A DNA stretch of 64,000 nt. Origin: Gamsiella multidivaricata (Eukaryota; Mortierellomycota; Mortierellomycetes; Mortierellales; Mortierellaceae). The notes under the pieces were generated by a model, which was not told where the DNA came from, ran no database searches, and worked only from the letters and a program-made list of their open reading frames with translations. Below, in pieces: positions 59,103 to 64,000 of the stretch. Location: the NCBI RefSeq assembly GCF_025024155.1, contig NW_026251709.1, positions 496,001 through 560,000 of the forward strand. The letters run 5' to 3'. Within the stretch, counting starts at the first letter, position 1, and each line of letters starts with the position of its first letter. The position numbers and the translations under genes were made by a program.

Positions 59103-60025
59103 ATGTCCATGTGGCACTCATCAGTCGCCGACCCTTCTCTGCGGCTTGGTCCAGTATGCACCTACAAGACCTGCCGACTACAGAGCCCTAACAACGAGCA
59201 CCGCATGTATCGACACCTCGACATCCCCTATTTCCACCTTCACCAAGGAGAGCGGATCCGACTTGAGCGCATTGGCAAAGAAGGCGACGAGGAGCGACCG
59301 TATGAATGCCGTTGCAAAGAGCAATTCCATTACCAGCGATGGTTAATAGACCATATCCATCACGGATGTGTTGAACTCAAGACAGCAGAGCAGCAGAAGA
59401 GTTCTGAAGGCATCCAGAGTCCAGGTATCGACCCTTTGTTGTTGTGAACTTTGAGGAATGGTGGAATTCAATGGGCGCAGTTCCTCAATGTGGATTTTAT
59501 TTCGCTTTCTAAATCAAATATATACATATATATCATAAATCTGGATCCATTTCAATGATAGCGGTGGTTTCCCCTTCCAGTCCCCTCTCCGCGCAATCGC
59601 CGTCGCCTTCTCTCTCGTCACCGCGATCGATGACGGACTCTGGAGGACCACCAGATTCTTTTGGGACCCAGCTCCTCCAGAAACTGGATAATTTGAATCA
59701 GAGGCAAGCCCCCATGGGCGCCATTACTATCACATCCACGACCTCGACCCCATCAGTCACTCGAGAGTCGTCTCAGAAATCTGCTACTGCATGTCTCGAC
59801 AGATGGGAGGGCAGCACTTCGGATTTGAATGGACGGGTGGACAGTTTGGAGTCGCAGTTCTCGGATATGGAAAAATCATTGGCGCAGATGATGGAGAAAT
59901 TGAATGGGGTCGAGAAGAAGCATGAGACGTTCCAGAAGGACACGCAGCGCGTGAGGGCCTTGTCGGGGATGATTCTCGAGTTTACAGAGAGGATGAAGAA
60001 CGAGGTCCCTAATGAGAGCAAATGA
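59103..60025 (+). CDS. Uncharacterised Cys/His-rich protein with C-terminal coiled coil
   Basis: Exons 59103-59424 and 59562-60025 join G|CG in phase to give 261 residues, which turns two separate open frames into one protein. The N-terminal 100 residues have spaced Cys and His (CTYKTC, YRHLDIPYFHLH, YECRCKEQFHYQRWLIDHIH), which could coordinate zinc like a degenerate C2H2 pair. The middle is Ser/Pro/Thr-rich with phosphorylation-like SPS repeats. The C-terminus is a heptad-like coiled coil (LNGRVDSLESQFSDMEKSLA onward). I do not recognise the family. A short coiled-coil adaptor or nuclear regulator is conceivable, but nothing in the sequence decides it. The intron model is plausible but unconfirmed. 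Confidence 0.55.
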
Positions 60026-60677
60026 GGAGCAGTAGAGGCGACCACATGGCGGGGTATTCCTCCGTACAACAATTACATGTAAGAAAAAAGAAAGAACAGG
60101 GAAGGAATGTACAATTCTGGGCTATGCTGGTTTCATGTCAGAGCAGCCTTTGAACGCGTTCAATTTGACTCAGGAACGCAAACTCTACTCTTAATAAAGT
60201 GCACGCGGTTATTGTGCCTTTCTATTTTATCATGACAATAAAATTGACACGAGCCTCTAGAATAACTACATCTTTTAATACAACGAAATACGCGTTTTCC
60301 GCTTCTTCCTGGGAGATGTAAAGTAACCAGTGGTGTTTCTGCATTTTTTTTTTTTTTTTTTGGGGGGGGGCTAAAAACACGAGGTACACTTTATCTCGAC
60401 CACCTTCTCTCACACACCCCGTTCAGCCGTCTCTAGACAACCATGGTCTCTTTTGAAAATCCTCATTGGCAAGCCATTACGATATTGGTGTAATGAACAT
60501 GAAGATACAGGGTATTGGCCACCCCCTTTGTCATATCACCATCCTTCATGTAGCTCTTTAGGTATAATAGTTAGAAAATTCCGAACGAAATAACTTTATC
60601 GCCGACATAATTAAATAAAATTATTGCTATCATTTGGAGTGCTGAGCGAGAGACAGAAGGAGTGAAATTATCGTTGT
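60026..60677. other. Convergent intergenic region with a T18-G9 tract
   Basis: Lies between two converging genes and should contain both 3' UTRs. A run of about 18 T is followed directly by 9 G at 60344-60370. No coding block is supported. Confidence 0.45.
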
Positions 60678-60977
60678 TTAGCAAAGTCCCTTTTTGCAAG
60701 GGTATTCATAGTCGCCGCAGTACTGGAAGTTGAACTTCTGGAAGCAGTAGTTGATGCGCTTGCATTGGGTGAGGGCTGGAGCGTTGTCGTTCGCGTACAT
60801 GACCTGCTGTTGGTCCGAGGTGTTGGTGACAGTGCACAGTCCGCAATTGACTTGTCCGTGTGCGCCAATGACAAGATCTCCACCTGAGCAGCCGCTGGCG
60901 CGCTTCTCAAGGTCGGCAGGGGCAGCTTGGATGAGGGTGAGACCGAGGACGGCAAGGGCAACGAAGGAGAAACGCAT
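60678..60977 (-). CDS. Small secreted cysteine-rich protein
   Basis: A single-exon gene for 99 residues. A clear signal peptide (RFSFVALAVLGLTLIQAAPA) is followed by a dibasic KR site at residues 25-26, as processed by kexin-type proteases. The mature part has eight Cys (30, 45, 48, 72, 78, 87, 94, 99), enough for four disulfides. It is rich in Asn, Gln, Tyr and Gly and ends with Cys. Size, export signal and even cysteine number fit the small secreted proteins of soil and plant-associated fungi, but no known effector, hydrophobin or antimicrobial family pattern is met: the CC pairs of hydrophobins are absent. A TATAAGAA element lies about 90 nt upstream. Function unknown. Confidence 0.75.
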   Translation of the reverse strand: MRFSFVALAVLGLTLIQAAPADLEKRASGCSGGDLVIGAHGQVNCGLCTVTNTSDQQQVMYANDNAPALTQCKRINYCFQKFNFQYCGDYEYPCKKGLC

Positions 60978-61064
60978 GATGTTAAGCTCGAGATGGTCTT
61001 GAGGAGATGTCTTGGTGAGTTTGTTTGGTAATGAAGCAGAGAATGAGAAGGATGAAGATGGAGT

Positions 61065-61072
61065 TCTTATAG
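61065..61072 (-). promoter_or_regulatory. TATA-like element of the secreted Cys-rich gene
   Basis: Reads TATAAGAA on the minus strand, 88 nt before the ATG at 60977. Position and sequence suit a fungal TATA box. Confidence 0.4.
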
Positions 61073-61209
61073 TGGGAACTGAGGCATAGTTTTAAAGTGG
61101 AGCGATATAAAGTACTATACCTGCCCTGAGTTGACCCATTTGTTCCCAGGAAGAACGTTGGGAGAACGCGAACTCTGGGTTATGGTATTTTGATGGGAAT
61201 AAATCCACC

Positions 61210-61243
61210 CTTGCCCTCACCCTCGCCCTCGCCCTCGGTTAAA
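61210..61243. repeat. CCCTCG tandem repeat upstream of the secreted protein gene
   Basis: Near-perfect GCCCTC hexamers. The complementary strand has five GGG tracts spaced by three bases, ideal for a G-quadruplex. The G-rich strand is the coding strand of the secreted-protein gene, about 230 nt before its ATG. Confidence 0.75.
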
Positions 61244-62420
61244 CCCGATGTAATGCCAAGCAGAGCAATAATGGCGCTGAGTAACCTACGGCGTAAACCC
61301 AACTCATCTAGAGTCGAAATCTCTGCAGGGATAGCACAACATGTAAATAATCAGGCTCTCTGAGCCGCATGTAGTCCCGCCGACCATAGTAAGAATGTTG
61401 TATCCGAACGGAATAGAGATACCGGATTCATAACAAGCAGTAATTGGCTCCATATGCTCTTCTAAAAGCCAAGGGAATACACGAGTAGAGGTCTCGTTGT
61501 TCGCGTCCTTTTTTTTTTTCTTTTTTAACCATCGAACTGTGAGACTTTAAATCCGGCCTATTCATCAATGCGATTGCTGCCATTAGGGTCTCATGGTGGA
61601 ACTATGAACCTTGAAGATAGCCCCATAGAGTAAAAGCTTCAGGCTCATAGTTCTAACCATACAAACTCGACACTCTAACTATGGCTGGTGGGCCTGTACC
61701 ATTGTCCTAGTGAGGTGTTTGTTTGGTTGCGGTGTTATCCATGGTTATTCCTAAGAGAGCGTTGGTGTCCACAATCGAGCGCGAAGGGATGCAGTGTCCA
61801 ACCGACTAAAATTTTCCCTGGAGCCTGCCTTTGTGTTCAAGCTCCTCCGTTCAGGCAGCTGACAGAAAGTAGACATCATTTTTAATTCCGCGCTGGGCTC
61901 ATTCAACTTTTGCTTTTAAGATTGGGCTGAAGGGCCCTCCAGCTTTGCAGGGTAACGAACGGAATAAGAAAGTAAGAATGCTAGTACCTGTAAGAAGACG
62001 GTGCCTGTTACTGTTTGATATGAAGATAAGAGTTCCCTTTTAAAATGGGCGACCTTGGAAGTCGACTCAATCGCCAAAAAAGGGTTTGTCATCAACTGAC
62101 GAGTGCTGCACAAAGGTCGACGTGTGCGCATCGTTCTCGCGCGCCCCATTCGTTTTCGCATCTCCGGAAGCTTACAGTTGCGAATGTCCAATCGATCGTG
62201 GACATTGTGCGAACGTATATTTCTTGTCAAACCTTGTTGCAGCGGAAAGTAGACACTGTTCGTCCAACGTCCCAAAAGATTTATATTTTATTGGGATAGT
62301 ACGCTGTTTCTCCATGGAGCGGAGGTATCTGGATCTTGCGGCCGTTGTACATGCTGATGTGAAAATTGATGCGCTGCGTTTCCTGCAGGGTGTGCTGAGC
62401 GTTCATTGACAGCTGCATGC

Positions 62421-62480
62421 CCCTGTCCTCGCCCTTTGCCTTCGCCCTTTGCCTTCGCCCTCACCCTTGCCCTCATCCCT
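62421..62480. repeat. Degenerate CCCTCG/CCCTTTG repeat
   Basis: Units alternate between TTCGCCC, TTTGCC and CTCACCC over about 60 nt; the opposite strand is G-rich. It is related in unit sequence to the repeats at 40026 and 61210. Confidence 0.65.
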
Positions 62481-63405
62481 TGCATGGTTACAGTAACACG
62501 TACAAGACGAAGACAAGGTGATACGCAATGCAGAATGTGACAAGAGGATCCAATTATGTTTAAGGTGCTCTTCCATGGAAGGTATTTTTCTCGACGTTGC
62601 CATCACATATGTCTTGGCCATGGAGACACCCGAAGTGAGCAAGAAGAAATGCACTCAAAAAAGAGTTCGCGGCCTAGATAACGAGAAGAGTGCGCTGCCA
62701 TGACCCGCCGATAGACGCTTGATGCAGCTGAAGAGAAAAGGTTTGGAGAAACTAATTATGTCGGATAGAGGTCGTTTCCAAGGGGCGCTGGATGCACGTC
62801 CTCTCTTCACCGTATACAGGAGAGTGCTTCGATGAACAGGACGGAGGATTGGAAGAAGATAATTAGCCCCGCTAGAACGCGACCACTCACAGACGCGTCC
62901 GTTTCATTTGGTTGATCAGGAGCACAAGCAGTGTCCCAAGTGCCCGTAGGTGCGCTGAACTCAGCGATTGGACGACAGTTGATGCCGCCGAAAACACGAC
63001 TCCGGGAAAGTACCGCGTGTATTTGAAAAGCCGAAGGACAACCAGGGCTTAACGTTCAAGAGCGTCAGCCCTCACAGTGCACCACCAATCCAAACTATGG
63101 AAAAGCCTCATAGAAAATTTGGAGGAGCTCTCGTCCCAAGCACACCCAATGTGGACATGTGGGGTGGGGCGATTATATCACACTAAAAAGGATCAGTTAG
63201 TAAGTTGGTGGCGATCCAGGTATCGGCCTAATCTGGTTGGTCAGTTGCGGTGTGCAGTGCCCAGCTTAGCGAATCGGGCGTAGTAGAGTGGACTGATGAT
63301 CATCCTCATCGTCAACTCCATTCTCATCCTCAACTTCGCCCTCGTTCTTGTCCTTCTCCTCATTCTCATCCCCATTCTTAAGCACAACTTGCCTTTACAG
63401 AAAAA

Positions 63406-64000
63406 ATGAAATTATCGCCCAATACCATGTTCAAGTTGACCAAGTACTTCTCGCGCTCCAAAAAGCCAGCCTCCAGCATAAAATCGCCCCTCCTAATACC
63501 AGAACTCTTGTTGCTCATTTTCGCCTATCTTAACCCCTTCATCATCCACAATTGTGTCCCCCTTGTCTGCCGCCAATGGTACCAGGTCTCTAGGTCCTTC
63601 GTACCAGTCGTCTGGGACGAGTTTCCGCCCAAGCACAAATTCAAGGTTCAGGATTACTGGCCAAAATGTTTGCAGCGGAGCCGGAGCTTGATCATACGCA
63701 GCCATGGTTACATACCGGGAGTGACATATATTTCAGACAGGGCATGGCGAACATTGATGGACAGGCTGCATGCGCTATCTTCGGAGGGCCAGCTCAGCAT
63801 CATGGACCTCGTATTACAGCGACCACTCGCAGTCAAAACTCAATTGTTCCCGATGCTGGCCTACGTGGGAACCGCGCTAACAAGCCTACGAATCGAATCA
63901 ATGAGATGCTCTGGAGATATTCCTCTTAACAGGATCTTGATAATGTGCTCGCGGCTTGTGACACTCCATCTGACGGTTGAAGACAAGGCAAGCATCGAAC
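63406..64000 (+). CDS. F-box protein, 3' truncated by the window edge
   Basis: The frame opens at ATG 63406 (MKLSPNTMFKLTKYFSRSKK) and stays open for 198 codons to the end of the window. Residues about 29-70 are an F-box (LLIPELLLLIFAYLNPFI, then VCRQWYQVSRSFVPVVWDEF). The following part has LRR-like segments (SLRIESMRCSGDIPLNRILI, then CSRLVTLHLTVED). It should bind Skp1 through the F-box and present targets to an SCF ubiquitin ligase; the target is unknown. A TTACAG just before the ATG could be a splice acceptor, so an upstream exon is possible. Unlike the relic at 33 kb, no stop or frame change interrupts it. Confidence 0.75.
   Translation, partial: MKLSPNTMFKLTKYFSRSKKPASSIKSPLLIPELLLLIFAYLNPFIIHNCVPLVCRQWYQVSRSFVPVVWDEFPPKHKFKVQDYWPKCLQRSRSLIIRSHGYIPGVTYISDRAWRTLMDRLHALSSEGQLSIMDLVLQRPLAVKTQLFPMLAYVGTALTSLRIESMRCSGDIPLNRILIMCSRLVTLHLTVEDKASIE

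Larger units (their letters stand above)
60978..63405. other. Long gene-poor region with repeats
   Basis: Apart from the promoter of the secreted protein and the CCCTCG-type repeats, I see no supported gene in this 2.4 kb. Several open frames exist on both strands (for example 62275-61916 minus, 119 residues) but have no motif, signal peptide or splice support. The last 110 nt are C/T-rich (repeated CTCATCC-like units) and form the leader of the F-box gene. Confidence 0.4.

Noticed and set aside
61301..63000. tRNA or transposon in the long gene-poor region
   Set aside because: No A-box/B-box pair, terminal inverted repeat, reverse transcriptase or transposase motif was found on either strand by eye.

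Overview
The window is eukaryotic nuclear DNA from a filamentous, early-diverging fungus, most likely Mortierella-like (Mucoromycota sensu lato; inference). Genes carry many short GT-AG introns, codon use is balanced, there are no operons, T tracts are long, and F-box and kelch families have decayed copies. No bacterial, viral, CRISPR or intact transposon sequence was recognised. All gene models were built by reading splice sites and checking that exon phases add up; none has been confirmed with transcripts.

Layout: 1-5.1 kb, an EF-hand MscS channel (minus). 5.1-9.9 kb, ribosomal protein L4 and the ribosome-assembly factor ERB1/BOP1 (plus). 10.4-21.4 kb, an eight-exon gene for a 3438-residue UNC80-like protein with C1-type zinc fingers. 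22.1-23.0 kb, QCR7 of complex III. 23.2-24.1 kb, a broken secreted kelch gene. 25.1-28.2 kb, an F-box/WD-repeat protein (minus). 29.4-31.2 kb, an Atg22-like transporter. 32.5-34.0 kb, an F-box gene relic. 34.4-36.1 kb, the mitochondrial glycine carrier HEM25/SLC25A38 (minus). 36.7-39.8 kb, PWP2. 41-41.7 kb, a relic of a phenol-hydroxylase-type monooxygenase. 41.9-43.2 kb, mitochondrial 3-hydroxyacyl-CoA dehydrogenase (minus). 43.8-46.2 kb, a CorA-type metal transporter. 46.4-46.9 kb, a 65-residue protein. 48.2-49.8 kb, a membrane-anchored GH5 exo-beta-1,3-glucanase. 50.8-53.6 kb, alpha-N-acetylglucosaminidase (GH89). 53.7-54.8 kb, a NUDT1-type Nudix hydrolase (minus), head to head with FEN1 (55.1-56.8 kb). 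57.1-58.9 kb, IPI3/WDR18. 59.1-60.0 kb, a Cys/His plus coiled-coil protein. 60.7-61.0 kb, a small secreted Cys-rich protein (minus). From 63.4 kb, an F-box protein that runs off the end.

Shared themes are ribosome production (RPL4, ERB1, PWP2, IPI3), mitochondrial function (QCR7, HEM25, HADH), genome and nucleotide-pool maintenance (NUDT1, FEN1) and ion handling (MscS, UNC80-like, CorA). These genes are neighbours, not an operon. I did not find a convincing new multi-gene system. The most interesting items are the giant UNC80-like protein with tandem C1-like fingers, the NUDT1 homologue split by a Thr/Ser-rich insert, dispersed G-quadruplex-prone CCCTCG repeats, sense-oriented poly-T tracts inside introns, GC-AG introns, and two uncharacterised small proteins.
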